A stretch of 64,000 nt of DNA from Fagopyrum homotropicum (lineage: Eukaryota; Streptophyta; Magnoliopsida; Caryophyllales; Polygonaceae), in the NCBI GenBank assembly GCA_033239125.1, contig BSWB01000002.1:109406443-109470442 (forward strand), written 5' to 3'. This document shows positions 21,501 to 32,655 of the stretch, in pieces. The position numbers were made by a program, and so were the translations under genes. The first letter of the stretch is position 1, and the number at the start of each line of letters is the position of its first letter. The notes below the pieces were generated by a model, which was given only the letters and a program-made list of their open reading frames with translations, made no database searches and had not been told where the DNA came from.

Positions 21501-22103
21501 CTCCTTCATGGCGTAACACCAGAAGGCCTCACATCCCTGACCTATGAGCTTTGCGGCTCGGACAACACTAATGATTGTCCCTATTTTTCCGAGGTCCCAC
21601 CCTCGAAAGACTTCCTCCTGCCCAGACTCCGTAGTGACCGTCATTGTCCTCCTCCTGACGTCTTGAACAGCTCTATGGCGGTCCATCCAGTCCATCCCGA
21701 GTATGACTTTCTCATGCACTAAGTGCATGACGTGAAAGTCGGCTACCCAGTCACGACCTCCCAAGTGGATAGGACAATCGTGAATCTCCCGAGTCCCACG
21801 AACCCTACTCCCATCGGGTAACCTTATAAGGAAAGGTTCCCCCTCTACTGTATCTAAGGTCAACCTATCTCTGCAATCATCAGATATGAAAGAGTGTGTC
21901 GCACCCGTATCAAAAAGTACTCGGACTGGAAAGCCATGAATCGTGATAATACATGTGGCTACGGGCGTTGCTGGCTCTACGGTACTCCTCAACTCAAAGA
22001 CTCGAGCCTGAGTACCCCTAGTCTCTGACATGCCTCCACCCCGCCCTCTACCTCTAGCTGGAACCTGATCAGAACCCTGTGAATATGCCTGACCAGGAGC
22101 TCG
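18525..22103 (-). pseudogene. R5 pol: protease, RT, RNase H, integrase, chromodomain
   Basis: Counting from 22031, protease DTG is at residues 41-43. RT has RLCIDYRELN near 271-280, MPFGLTNAS near 342 and the catalytic FIDD at 372-375. RNase H begins near VVYSDASKLGLG; the zinc domain is HSTPYSVHPGASKMY with CATCQQVK; the integrase core has IISDRDGRFTS. A TAA at 19371-19373 interrupts integrase just before the expected YHPQTDGQSERT region. The same frame resumes at once and reaches the C-terminal chromodomain (RSKVIPMLRVQW, DEATWEMEDSIRRNYPEF). One more stop lies at the gag-pol join (22104). The chromodomain places it in the Tekay/Del group. Confidence 0.93.
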
Positions 22104-23424
22104 CTACTGCTGACCCCAAGCCTGATACTGAGACTGCCTCTGTCCTCCTCCTGGGGTACCAGCAGGTGAGGACCCCTGCTGTGATGCTACCTTGCCCTGT
22201 CGGCAGAAGGTAGCCTTGTGGCCCACCTGGCCGCAAGTAAAACATGTAACTGGTGGCCTCCTACACTCCGGCTTAATGTGTCCCTGCCCCCCACAGTTGT
22301 AGCACTGACGTACTCTAGATCCCATCGGCGTGCCACCTGGTGACTAGAACGGCCCTGGGACTTACCACGCCTATGACCTGACCCTCCTACTCCAGTGTTG
22401 ACTGGTCCGGTCCTCTGTCTCTTGTCTGACCCTCCAGACTGCATAGCTCTCCGGTGCCCCAGTCGGTCCCTCTCATACGCTGAAGCCCGATCCTGATAAT
22501 CAGCTAAGGAATCACAATGGAATCCTGCTAGATAGGAGCGGGTAGTCTCTCTCAGTCTCCGGGAAAACAGATACACGTGTTGGTCCATAGGTGGTGCAGC
22601 AGGACCCAACAGTGATAGCTCCTCCCGGAACCTCCTAATAGCCTCAGCTATCGGAACATCCTCAAAACCTGCCTCCAAGAAGTCCTGCACTCGGTCCCTT
22701 CTCAGTGAGGTAGGACAAAAGGTCTCTCTCACGAGACTCAACAACTGCTCAAATCGGGACACTCCGCCCCTCACTGTCATCCACCAGTACTGTGCCTGGT
22801 CCCTAAACAATGTCTGAACCAGCTCCACCTTACGACTCTCAGGGCAGCGAATCGCCTCTAGTGCGGACTCCACATGACTGATCCAATGTTCCACCTCAAG
22901 TCCAACGTTCCCATCGAAGGTGGGAACTTGCTGATGGTTGAATGTCTTCAACCATTCATCTGGTCTTGGTACCTCAGCTCGTCTCTCACTCGGTCATCCT
23001 CGACAACTCTCACTGGTTCAGCTACCACCGGTGGAACTACCACCTGAGTCACCCTTTGAGAGACCTCTGCTGACCTAGCTGGCACTGGCGGTGCTGGAGG
23101 TGGTGCTCCGGCCCTGTATGCCTCTTGCATCTGCTGGACATAAGCTCGATACTCCGATGCTCCAATCGATACGCGGCCAAAATCAACAGGCCCTGCACTC
23201 CGTCCTCTGGACCTAGTAGCAGTCTCATCCCTAACCTCTGGGACAATACTCTCTGCCACCTCCTCAGCAGGTACATCCGCAGTTGGCGGATCTACAACAG
23301 GGACACGTCCTCGACCTCGGCCTCTCTGAGGCCTGCCCATACGTCCCTGTCTTGGAGCTCCAGGAGGAAGTGGAGGTCGGCCCTCTCCTCGTCCAACGTA
23401 AGCCGTCGCTCTCGTACGTGCCAT
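22104..23424 (-). pseudogene. R5 gag with two CCHC knuckles, two frameshifts
   Basis: The likely start is the ATG at 23424 (MARTRATAYVGRGEGRPPLP), a basic, proline-rich N-terminus. After a frame change near 22950-23000 follow WLKTFNHQQVPTFDGNVGL and the Retrotrans_gag core (AQYWWMTVRGG, YLAGFHCDSLADYQDRASAY). A second change near 22330 is followed by two knuckles, CYNCGGQGHIKPEC and CFTCGQVGHKATFC. A TAG at 22104 ends the frame; pol continues in the same frame beyond it. Gag forms the particle and binds element RNA. Confidence 0.88.
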
Positions 23425-23653
23425 CTGGTAATGACGTGATCAATATAAGACTACTTTAGTTCCTAATAAGGACATAACTATCTTATTACTTTAGGTCACT
23501 TCTAAAGGTCCGTGCATTCTATCCCAACCCGTTTATGCTCATGGTTTGGAAAACAAAAATTTTATTTTAAAAGCTCGGAACCCTTGCGGTTTCCGTTTAT
23601 TTGTTTATTTGGCCTTTTTTGAAGATGGCGAGTGCCGTTGTTGCCAACCTAGA
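23425..23653 (-). other. R5 leader between primer site and gag
   Basis: This is the 5' untranslated leader of the element. I see no ORF belonging to the family and no other feature, apart from an AT-rich run near 23550-23575. Confidence 0.6.
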
Positions 23654-23665
23654 GCTCTGATATCA
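23654..23665 (-). other. R5 primer-binding site, tRNA-iMet type
   Basis: On the element strand TGATATCAGAGC starts three bases after the LTR end. Plant initiator tRNA-Met ends GCTCTGATACCA, whose complement is TGGTATCAGAGC, so there is one mismatch. Tekay/Del elements are known to prime with this tRNA. Confidence 0.75.
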
Positions 23666-23668
23666 TAT

Positions 23669-26548
23669 TGTAACACCCTGAATCCTAGAGGACTCGAAAT
23701 GCTACGAGCTGGGACCTCACAATGGGTCCCGGCTCTTAGCCTAGCAACAACTTCATCGGACCTTACAACACGGCAGAAATAAAAAGGCAAAACAAAGAGT
23801 TTTATAACATGAGCGAAATAAAAAGAATCCAAATTCTGAAAATAATACACTCAAGTCTCAAAAACCAGAAATACCAACATCAGTCTCAATAGTCATAAAA
23901 TAAAATATAACAGTCCCGTCCTATAATGCACGGAACCCCGGCTGCCCACTACCGCCGGATCACTCGATCGCCTCCCTAACCTGCAAGGCACCTACAAGCG
24001 GTATAAAATCGTTAGCTAACATTCTATGCATAAGTATAACGGTAAAAGCACAAACACACAACATACGCAATCAGCATGTAACACTCATTCCTTTTTATTA
24101 TCTTTAATTAAGTGATACGTCATTACTAATTATATTTATTTTGTGACACGAGGGATTCCCAAACCTCGCCCCTGTCCCCGTTTACCAATGCGGAATGGTA
24201 CTAATGCATGTGACCGTCTACCGGACTGGGTTGGTCGCAGGGAACCTCCTAGACTCTCGCAAGAGCTAGGCAGATGATGTCACGACCCGTTATCATACAC
24301 TTGGGTCAATTATACAATATACTACAGTCGGCCTATTCCGTTTTTGTTATTTATCTTAACTATCACACACCACTCATACGCATCACACACATGCAAGAAG
24401 CTAGCTAAGTAAGTCAGTGGACTCACCGAATTAAATCTCGTCTCTCTTAACAACACTAAATCAGTAACTGCAGGAACTCAGTTGCCTGTCAAAGGAGGCA
24501 CGTGGGTCAACATTTTTCCGTGGATACTTAGAAGTCTAAAACTCCTAAGATGTACGATTCTATGTGCAGAAGTTATTACAGTGTTTATTTAAGGTAAATT
24601 GACTATTTTACCCTTGGTTCCGAGACTTCCAAAAACCCGTAAAAAGTACTTAGATTCTTACTTGAGGCTAACTAATCATATTCTACTCCCTAGGATGATT
24701 TTCGGTGACAACTGTAAAAACTACCCATTTTCTATTTCCCGAAAAGTCACTAAAGTCCAACTACAGCTTTAAATATGAAATTAAAATAAACTTATAAAAA
24801 TTCTAAAATAAATTTCTAACTTATCTATGATCTCTAATCTATTCTTAGGAGAAACAATTTCTTAAAACTGTTCAATCGTTATTCCTACAAAAATCTTTAA
24901 AATTGGCTACAACACTACAAATGTTCCCATACTGTCAAATTTTTCTACTGGAAAAACAGCTCAACTACTTCACTTTGAGACCCTATAACTTTCAATCCGA
25001 CCGTTCATTTGTTCCCAAATTTTAACACGGTAAACTATGTATATCCATCTATGATCTATTAAAAATTCAACGGTGGATCTTCAACCAATCGGTTTAACAT
25101 TGATTCACAACCGTGACCCTTTTTACTTTCAAAACTGAGGTTTTTAAGGGGAGTTTCTCACTTCCATTTATATAATAATCTGATCTACTTCACTAGGTTA
25201 TCTAATGGTCAGAAATTGGACACTCTAGGAGGCTACAACAACTCGCTTACTACTCGTCACTTCTCTAGTTCGATCTCTCCCATCACCACACTAAAACATT
25301 TTAAAACCTAAGTACACACATATCTATTTCATCTACAGTTTAAAGATTGAACTGCAGCCAAGATAAAGGGAGAATGATTGATCCTTTACCCAAGGTTTTG
25401 ATGACTGCAGAAGGTAAGTTGTTGGACTAGTGTGGGAGGGTCCGATTCCAAGGTGGCCGTCTCTTCTTCTGTCACCGCAGGGCACGAACGAAACAACCCT
25501 CCAAATTGGTTATCTTCTGGGAAGGAGTGTGTACTGAGAGTTAGATTTAGAGAGGAACTGAGTGTAGAAGGGCTGAATGAAATCACTTACACTACTCCGG
25601 CTTTTGGCGAGGCTTCTGCAATGAGCAGCCCTAGAAATAGATAGACGAGCAGCTCCAAAAATAGATAGACGAGTAGCTGTTGTAGTTCTCTCCTCTGCTG
25701 GCTCTTTTCCTTGCAATTTCCTGTGGTTGGAACGTTGCTGAATGTGTGTAGAATCCAGGCAAGTGCAGCGTGAATGAGATTAGGAAGAGGCGATGCAAAG
25801 GACTCTTCTGAGCGTGACAGAAGATAGAAGAAAATCAAAAAGCGCTGCTGTAGGAATAAAGGAGTGTCAATGTTGCGTTAAAGCCGGCTGTTACAGAAGG
25901 CTCTTCAGCAGCCGTTAAATGAAGGAGAGAAGGAAGGAGAAGGGCCGGTTGTTCACACGTAGATCACTGGCTGGAGAGGGCTGAACGCTGGGCTGGAGGG
26001 AGCTGAACGTGTTGGGCTGGAGGGGCTGTCAATGGGCTCGTAACCAGCCTCTCCTAGACTGCTGCAGGCTGGGCTCGAAGTCACACTGCTGGGCTGTTGT
26101 GGGTAAGCAAACTGGTTGAGCTTAAGGTAGGAGTAGTGGGCTGAAACATGCTAGAAAAATGGGCTGAATAGCTTGTCAAAAATCTGTCAAAACTCGTCAT
26201 GGCCTTGTCAGGCCCATGAATGAGTTTGTCACAGATTTGTCCGGCTTTGTCAAGGCCTCGTCTCAGCTTAGTCATGGTCTCGTCACCACTTGTCATGATC
26301 TCGTCTAAAGTCCTCGATAAGAATGAATTATAACACCTAGGGTTTGATATAAATCTATCATTTTATGTGAATAAAATTCTACATAAAATAATAGATAATT
26401 ATAAGAATTAGAGCTTGATATAATTTTATCATTTTATGTGAATTAAATTCTACATAAAAATAATGAAATTTGTGAAGGACGAGATACTAGATAGAAAGGG
26501 AAACCGTCAACGGCGGAATTAGACGGAATAAAAAATCCGGATATTACA
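23669..26548 (-). repeat. R5 5' LTR (2880 bp)
   Basis: It starts TGTAACACCCTGAATCC and ends AATCCGGATATTACA. The length equals that of LTR1, although small indels exist inside. Differences from LTR1 are scattered base changes (for example near 23672, 23700, 23770 and 23850). Immediately after it, ATGCG and the R4 integrase frame resume. Confidence 0.93.
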
Positions 26549-27228
26549 ATGCGCTTGTCATGCCATTTCTTCGTCCTTTCTTTATAGATTTTGGCATTCT
26601 CATAAGCGTTCAAACGCAGCTCCTCCAGCTCATTGATATCCAATAGCCGTTTCTCGCCGGCTTTCTTAATGTCGAAGTTCAACCATTTGATCGCCCAATA
26701 TGCCTTGTGTTCTAACTCAACGGGCAAATGACAAGACTTCCCATATACCAAATTATAAGGGGTGGTACCAATGAGAGTCTTGAATGCGGTCCTGTAAGCC
26801 CAAAGAGCGTCGTCCAACTTCATGGACCAATCCTTCCTCGTCCTACAGACGGTCTTCTCCAAGATTGCTTTAATTTCTCTATTCGAGATTTCGACCTGTC
26901 CACTAGTTTGAGGGTGATAAGGGGTTGCTACTTTGTGGGTTACCCCATACTTTGATAGAAGTGCCATAAACTTCCGGTTGATGAAATGCATCCCTCCATC
27001 GCTGATGATGATGCGTGGAGTCCCAAAATGTGGAAAGATAGTCTTGTTAAAGAACTTCACAACCACCACGGCGTCATTAGTGGGGGAAGCAATGGATTCA
27101 ACCCATCCAGAGACGTAATCAACTGCTAGAAGAATATAGTGGTTTCCTCCTGAAGATGGGAAAGGTCCCATGAAATCTACTCCCCATACATCAAAAATCT
27201 CAACCTCTTGTATGTTATTGTGTGGCAT
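26549..27228 (-). pseudogene. R4 integrase catalytic core, upstream of the R5 insertion
   Basis: The frame encodes NNIQEVEIFDVWGVDFMGPF, IIISDGGMHF and QVEISNREIKAILEK, carrying all three catalytic acidic residues, followed by KSCHLPVELEHKAYWAIKWL and AYENAKIYKERTKKWHDK, where R5 breaks it. An in-frame TAG at 27229-27231 separates it from the upstream frame; the homologues have GAG there. The core itself is otherwise open, so the damage is one stop, one insertion and one later TGA. Confidence 0.9.
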
Positions 27229-28779
27229 CTAATTCCTTCTAGATAAGTTCCCTGTTCTTTGGCATGCATCACAAGAGACAACAAACGTTTGCATATCCTT
27301 AAATAACGTGGGCCAAAAGAAACCGGAACGTAATACCTTAGAGCATGTATTGTTGGCGCTAGCATGCCCTCCACAAGGAAGTGAGTGACAATGTCGTATG
27401 ACGCTAATAACTTCATCTTCCGGAATGCATCTTCGAAGCATCCCATCCGGTCCGCGCTTGAATAGCAACGGTTCATCCCAGTAGTAATGGCGTACATCCT
27501 TGAAGAATTTCTTCCTTTGAGCGTACGTCAATCCGGGTGGTATTTCCTGGGAAATAAGATAATTAACAATATCAGCATACCAAGATCCTTTATTATCAGA
27601 AATTTGGTGGAGAGGATGTTCCACCAACAGAGTATGAATGTCAGAGAAGGGAGTAAGAAGTTTGTTATTTTCAGCAGTCTCAGTTGAAATCATCTCGCTT
27701 TCGACCTCGGTCGAGGTCCAGAGAGGTTGACCGAGATGTTCTTCATCCACCTCGCTTGGTCCAGAAAATGCCTCGGTCGAGGTACTATAACTGGAACCGA
27801 AACTGGAGATCTTCTTCTCCTGGATTAGTGTTTCAGTTTTAGCTCCTGGATCTTCTTCCAGTGCCTTTAAGCTCCGTATATCTGCATCACAAGAGGCATC
27901 TATACCTTCCTCCATTAAACTAAAACTAATAACTTTCTCAAGTGGATCGTTAATAAGGATAGAGCTCACCAACTCTCTTGATTCTTCTTCATCATAGATG
28001 TTGAAGATATCATCTCCTAGCTGCTCTCCTTTCATAGCCGCAAGTAATGCGAATTCCACTTCATCTCCGCCAATATTGAATTTCAGCTTGGCGTTCTTAC
28101 AATCCACATTGCAACCCGAAGTTGCTAGAAATGGCCTCCCGAGAATGATAGGAATAGGATAATCTGCGGGAATATCAAGCATAACAAAGTCTATATGTAA
28201 ATAGAAGTTACCTAACTTAACCGGAATGTCTTCCAGAATGCCCACGGGATGGGTAATGGAGCGGTCCGCCATGTATAACCTTATCTTAACCGGCTTGGGT
28301 TCTCCAAGTCCAATCTTAACACATAGCTCTAGTGGAATGATGCTCACGCTGGCTCCTAGATCACATAAGGCTTCACAAGTGACATCCCCAACTTGAATGG
28401 GAATGCAAAATGAGTCAGGATCTCTTAACTTGGGTGGCATGTTCTCCTTCATGATTTGAATAAGCTCCGAGGATTTAGATGTCATCCTTACTTCACCAAA
28501 GTCTTCCAGCTTCCTCTTCCTTGATAGGATCTCTTTCAAGAACTTCCCATAGGCGGGCATCCCTAGAATAGCATCAAGGAAAGGAATGTTAATGTGTAGT
28601 TTATTCATCAAGTCAAGAAACTTACCAAAATGCTTGTCTAGATGTGCTCTGGCCCTTGACTGGGGGAATGGAAGTGGTGGTTTATATGCAGGAGGTGGAA
28701 TATAAACTTCAGTTTTCTCCTCCGCTTTATGTGGCTCCACCTCGGTTGGCATCTCGGCCGAAGTGTTCTTCGACTGCAC
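27229..28779 (-). pseudogene. R4 protease fused to integrase zinc domain, RT and RNase H absent
   Basis: The open frame of 516 codons begins near a PPPAYKPPLPFPQSRARAHL segment. Protease follows with CDLGASVSIIPLELC, RSITHPVGILEDIPVKLG and PIPIILGRPFLATSGC. An acidic linker contains TSTEAFSGPSEVDEEHLGQ. The frame then goes directly to SWYADIVNYLISQEIPPGLT and the integrase zinc domain (HCHSLPCGGHAS, CDACQRTGN). R7 and R8 have the whole RT and RNase H (over 500 codons) at this point. No stop or frameshift marks the join, so this is an in-frame loss. The linker DNA holds CCTCGGTCGAGG words (27709 and 27772). Such an element would need RT in trans. Confidence 0.88.
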
Positions 28780-28868
28780 CTGGACCGAGGTGGTCTTCGT
28801 CTGTACTGCACCGACCGAGGCACTAGATCTGCAGTCTCCAGTCCACTCCTCGTCGTTATGGCCATAAT

Positions 28869-30060
28869 CTAACCCTTAGGGTTGCTTTCCGTTCTTGCTG
28901 GAAGCTTCCCTGGATCTCTTGGCGTTTCATTCGCCCTACTAGCAAGTTGTTGTTCAAAGGCTTTTTGTGCCTTCGAAAATGACGTCATAGATGTCTCCAT
29001 AGCGCTAAGCTTGATCAAGATGGCCTCCAGCACTGCATCTTTCTTTTCTGGCTGGGACGAACTCGATCCTTGCTCTTGGCTCTTTAATGGAGTAGAAGAA
29101 GAAGAAGAGGAAGAGAGGAAAGGATTAGAGGAATCGTTCGAATTGGAGTTAGAATGATTGTTACCCGAATTTTGGTTGTTTACCCTCCAATTATTGTTGT
29201 TGCATCCTCTATTGTTGTTGTAGTTGTTGTTCCGGGAGCCGTTGTTGTTGCTACGGTATCCCTTGTTGTTCCTTGATCCTTGATCTTCCTTCTTGGTTTG
29301 AGCTACTAAGAGTTCCTTCAATTGTTTCACCTCATTCTTCAAAGACGTGAGTTGATTGTTGCTAGGCGGAGCATCTTGAAAGTTGACTCTTTTAACTCCA
29401 CCTTCAGCTCCTTGGTGGGAGTATTTCTCCATGCGCAAAGCTTGCTTCTCTATGAACTCCCAAGCTTCGTTAATCGGCATGTCCATGAACGTGCCGGCAG
29501 ATAGTAGTTGAAGGTTGAATTGGGTGCTTCCGTCCAGTCCTTTGAAGTATATCTCCAACAACTCTATCTTTGGAATCCCATGATGTGGGCAATCCAAAAG
29601 AATGTCTTTAAACCTCTCCCATGACTTGGACAAGCTCTCCTTGTCCTTCATAATGAATGCATTAATCTTCCCTCTCATTTCAGCGGTTTTAGAGGGGGGA
29701 AAGAATTTAGTCAAGAATTCCGCCGTCATCTCCTCCCAAGTACTAATTTTTCCTGGAGAAAGAGATTGATACCAAGTAAGAGCTCTATCTTTCAAAGAGA
29801 AGTAGAAAGGTCTTAGCTTTATAGTAGTTGTTTTCCAGCCTTGAAGGTCTCAAGGTCTCCATCAAGATCTCATAGTTTTGTAGATGTTGATGCGGAGATT
29901 CTCTCTCTAGCCCTCCAAACTGGCATTGGCGAGTCATGGAAAGAACTTGCGGTCGAAGCTCATAATCATGGTCCGTTGGATCACCTAGGTCGACTCCTGG
30001 ATGCCTCAGTTGTTGATTGGGGTCCATCCTCTGTCCTAGGGTTTGTGGAATACCTGCAAA
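28869..30060 (-). pseudogene. R4 gag, 5'-truncated
   Basis: Near 30045 it begins TLGQRMDPNQQLRHPGV, as in the R7 and R8 gags. After a frame change near 29790-29830 it runs through the core KDRALTWYQSLSPGKISTW, FLTKFFPPSKTAEMRGKINA and LLDCPHHGIPKIELLEIYFK. An Asn/Gly-rich tract (about 29280-29130) precedes a Ser-rich part and KLPARTESNPKG. A TAG at 28869 then precedes the conserved MAITTRSG segment, and a frame change lies in the palindrome-rich DNA at 28740-28840. I see no CCHC knuckle. Gag residues before TLGQRM are missing. Confidence 0.85.
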
Positions 30061-30878
30061 AAGAGCGTCTCGGCCGGGGCATCCGAGGTGGAAGTATCTC
30101 TGTGCCTTCGAAAATGTGTGATGCCTCGTGTTGGGGATACTCTCAACCAAACTTGAGCTCCCACTCATAACTCTAGAGGTCTGGGCCTCTTATCTGCATA
30201 AGACTTCTATTGACTTTGCGTTGCTAACATCCACTCACGGATCACCGCTACTCGAGCCATCTCATCTAAAATAAGCTCAGGTTCTACTCCGCTAGCACTA
30301 CTCGGCTCATCCCAGAACAACGGTGTACAACATCTCTGTCCGTATAAAGCCTCATAAGTAGCCATCTTGATTGATGCGTGCCAACTGTTATTGTACGAAA
30401 GCTTCAATAAGGAAAGGTGATATGGCCACACCTGTACCTAGTCTAACATGCAGGCTCTCAACATGTCCTTAAGAGTCTGGATGGTCCGCTCGGACTGACC
30501 ATCGGTCTAGGGATGATAAATAGTCGTGAACTACAGACTCATACCTAGGGCGGCATGCACTTTCGGCCAAAACCTCGAGGTGAACAGTCCGTCTCTGTCA
30601 GAGACTATAGTCCTAAGTACTCCGTGAAGTCTCACTATTTGTATAGTAAACTCCTCCGCCAATCAACTCACCGACTACGTCTCCTTGATCAGAATGAAAC
30701 GTGAGGTCTTTGCTAGTAGATCCACTATGACCCAGATAGCATCAAAACCTCGACTCGGTCTCAAATTGATAACTAAATACTTAGAGATTTCCTCCCACTT
30801 CCATTGATAAACAAGAAGTGGGTGTAGCTCGCCTCCAGGTCGATAATGCTTGATCTTGACCTGTTAACAGGTCGCACA
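30061..30878 (-). pseudogene. R3 integrase core remnant
   Basis: Compared with R5, this covers LPPRMPRP, the region equivalent to KLSPRYVGP, at the R4 junction and the stretch aligned with LEFKVGAHVWLKVSP. Then comes an open piece (30207-30431) reading LSLLKLSYNNSWHASIKMAT and YGQRCCTPLFWDEP, then the degraded catalytic core up to about 30880. Many stops interrupt it. It connects across R4 with the chromodomain piece at 10310-10568. Confidence 0.8.
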
Positions 30879-31808
30879 CTAAACTACATATCTCGTCATG
30901 TCTGCCTTCAGACCTCCCCACCAGAAAGAGCGTCTTATATTCTGATACATCTTACTCGCATCAGGGTGCACTGAGTAAGGTGGAGAATGAGCCTCTTGAA
31001 GGATCCTCTGTCTTAACTCTCGATATGAAGGAACACATACACGCTCTAGGCGTCTCAAGATCCCATCAACACCTACTGCAAACTGTGGTGCCTCTCCTCG
31101 AGACATCCGGTCTCGGATATGTGTCATAGTTAGGTAACTCTCTTGCTTTTGTCGGATTTTAGCCAACAAATCAGGTACTATCTCTAAGGTGGATAGGTGG
31201 ATGTCAGAATCCGGAAAGTGGATATCCATCTCTAGCCATGCAAGGTTCGTTGTAACTGTGGCTGAACTGTCAGCCTAGCGATCCCCATCTCCCGGGGAGT
31301 CTTCCTACTAAGGTATCAGCTACCACATTCGCCTTCCCCGGGTAGTATAAGATCTCCAAATCAAAATCCTTGATCAACTCCAACCATATGCGCTGACAGT
31401 TATTCAACTGCCGTTGAGTGAATATATACTTTAGACTCTTATGTTTTGTGAATATCTAACATGTAGCTCCGTACACTTAATGCCTCCAAATCTTCAAGGC
31501 ATGAACAACAGCAGCATACTCAAGATCATGGATAGGGTAATTCTTCTCATACATCTTCAGTTGTCTCGACGCGTAAGCAATCAGCTTACCCCTTTATATT
31601 AGAACACAACAAAAGCCAAGCTTGGATGCATCATTGTAAACCACAAAGTCCTCAATGTCCTACGGCTGAGCTAAGATAGGAGCAGAGGTCAACCTTTTCT
31701 TCAGTTCTTGGAGCTCTACAGGCACGGCTCGGACCACACAAACCTCGTAGACTTCCTCAACAAGGAAGTGAGAGGTCGGACGATAATTGAAAAGCCCTCA
31801 ACAAAACG
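30879..31808 (-). pseudogene. R3 RNase H and integrase zinc domain remnant
   Basis: An open piece (30879-31229) encodes RMSRGEAPQFAVGVDGILRR and HSPPYSVHPDASKMYQNIRR, the zinc-domain lead-in; the CxxC pair lies beyond a stop. RNase H sequence follows to about 31808, recognised by base-level similarity to R5 (20160-20640), with stops in every frame. Confidence 0.75.
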
Positions 31809-32655
31809 TCAGTAGTATCCCGCCAATTCTAAGAAGATGCGTACCTCCTTGACGTTCTTAGGAGGCGGCCAAGATGCTACTGATTCGATCTTCGCGGGAT
31901 CTACCTTGATCCCTTCAGCTGAAATGATGTAACCAAGGAATCCTACCTTGGGCATCCAAAACTCGCACTTAGAGAGCAATGTGTAAATCTCTCTATCTTG
32001 TAAGACGTGAAGGACGATCCTCAAGTGTCCTATATGCTCCTCTTTGTTGCGAGAGTATACCAGAATGTCATCTATGAAAACAACTACAAACTGGTCTAGG
32101 AAGTCGATGAAGATGTTGTTCATCAACTCCATGAAAACTGCGCGTGCATTCGTAAGCCCGAATGACATCGCTACAAACTTCTAGTGGCCATAACTGGTCC
32201 AAAATGCCGTCTTAGCTATGTCCTGCTCTCTCACCCTCAGCTGGTGATATCTGGATCCCATATCGATCCACAAATGAACTAAAGATCCATGCAGTTGATC
32301 CAAAAGATCGTTGAGACATGGCAATGGGTACTTATTCTTGATCGTCCTCGGTAGTCGATACATAATCTCATTGACCCGTCTTTTTTCCTTACGAAGAGTA
32401 CTAGTGAGCCCAAGGAGATACACTCGGGTGGATGAAGCCCTTCCCTGCTAACTCCTCGAGCTACTTCTTAAGCTCAAGCATCTCAATAGGCGTCATACAG
32501 TAAGGAGTCTTAAAGATCGGCCTCGTACTGGGTTCTAGCTCAATGCCAAGGTCTACACTCCTCTGTGGAGGTAAACCTGATGCCTCTCCAAAAACGTCAC
32601 AAAACTCGCAAGCTATTGGAATCTCCTCCAAAGTTGGACTCGTACTATCCTTCAC
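31809..32655 (-). pseudogene. R3 reverse transcriptase remnant
   Basis: The piece at 31809-32168 keeps MSFGLTNARAVFMELMN and the catalytic FIDDILVYS, then LLSKCEFWMPKVGFLGYIIS. The preceding fingers region (32181-32423) and the template-contact region with EPSTRPIFKTPYCMTPIEM (32461-32655) are in other frames. Although the FIDD box survives, frame breaks rule out function. Confidence 0.82.

Larger units (their letters stand above)
15326..26548 (-). mobile_element. R5: Tekay/Del-like chromovirus, full length but defective
   Basis: Two LTRs of 2880 bases each (15326-18205 and 23669-26548) flank a polypurine tract, pol, gag and a tRNA-iMet-type primer site in minus-strand order. It lies in the R4 integrase gene; flanking ATCCG (15321-15325) and ATGCG (26549-26553) are the 5-bp target duplication with one mismatch. 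The LTRs differ at roughly 2 percent of sites in the first 900 bases compared by eye, older than R8. Two frameshifts and two stops make it non-autonomous now. Confidence 0.93.
10569..30060 (-). mobile_element. R4: Athila-like element lacking RT, missing its 5' LTR, hosting R5
   Basis: In element order it has gag (from about 30060), protease fused to integrase without RT, the rest of integrase split by R5, a post-pol spacer, a downstream ORF, a conserved 3' untranslated block, a polypurine tract and a 3' LTR (10569-12521). At the right edge gag passes into R3 integrase sequence with no primer site or LTR. Comparison with R5 shows that about 20 codons of R3 are also missing there. So a deletion after insertion, removing the R4 5' LTR, gag start and a little of R3, is inferred. 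Confidence 0.85.

Noticed and set aside
28600..29260. Possible host gene with Asn-rich domain
   Set aside because: The Asn/Gly-rich tract is part of R4 gag; the same tract is in R7 and R8 gag at the same place.
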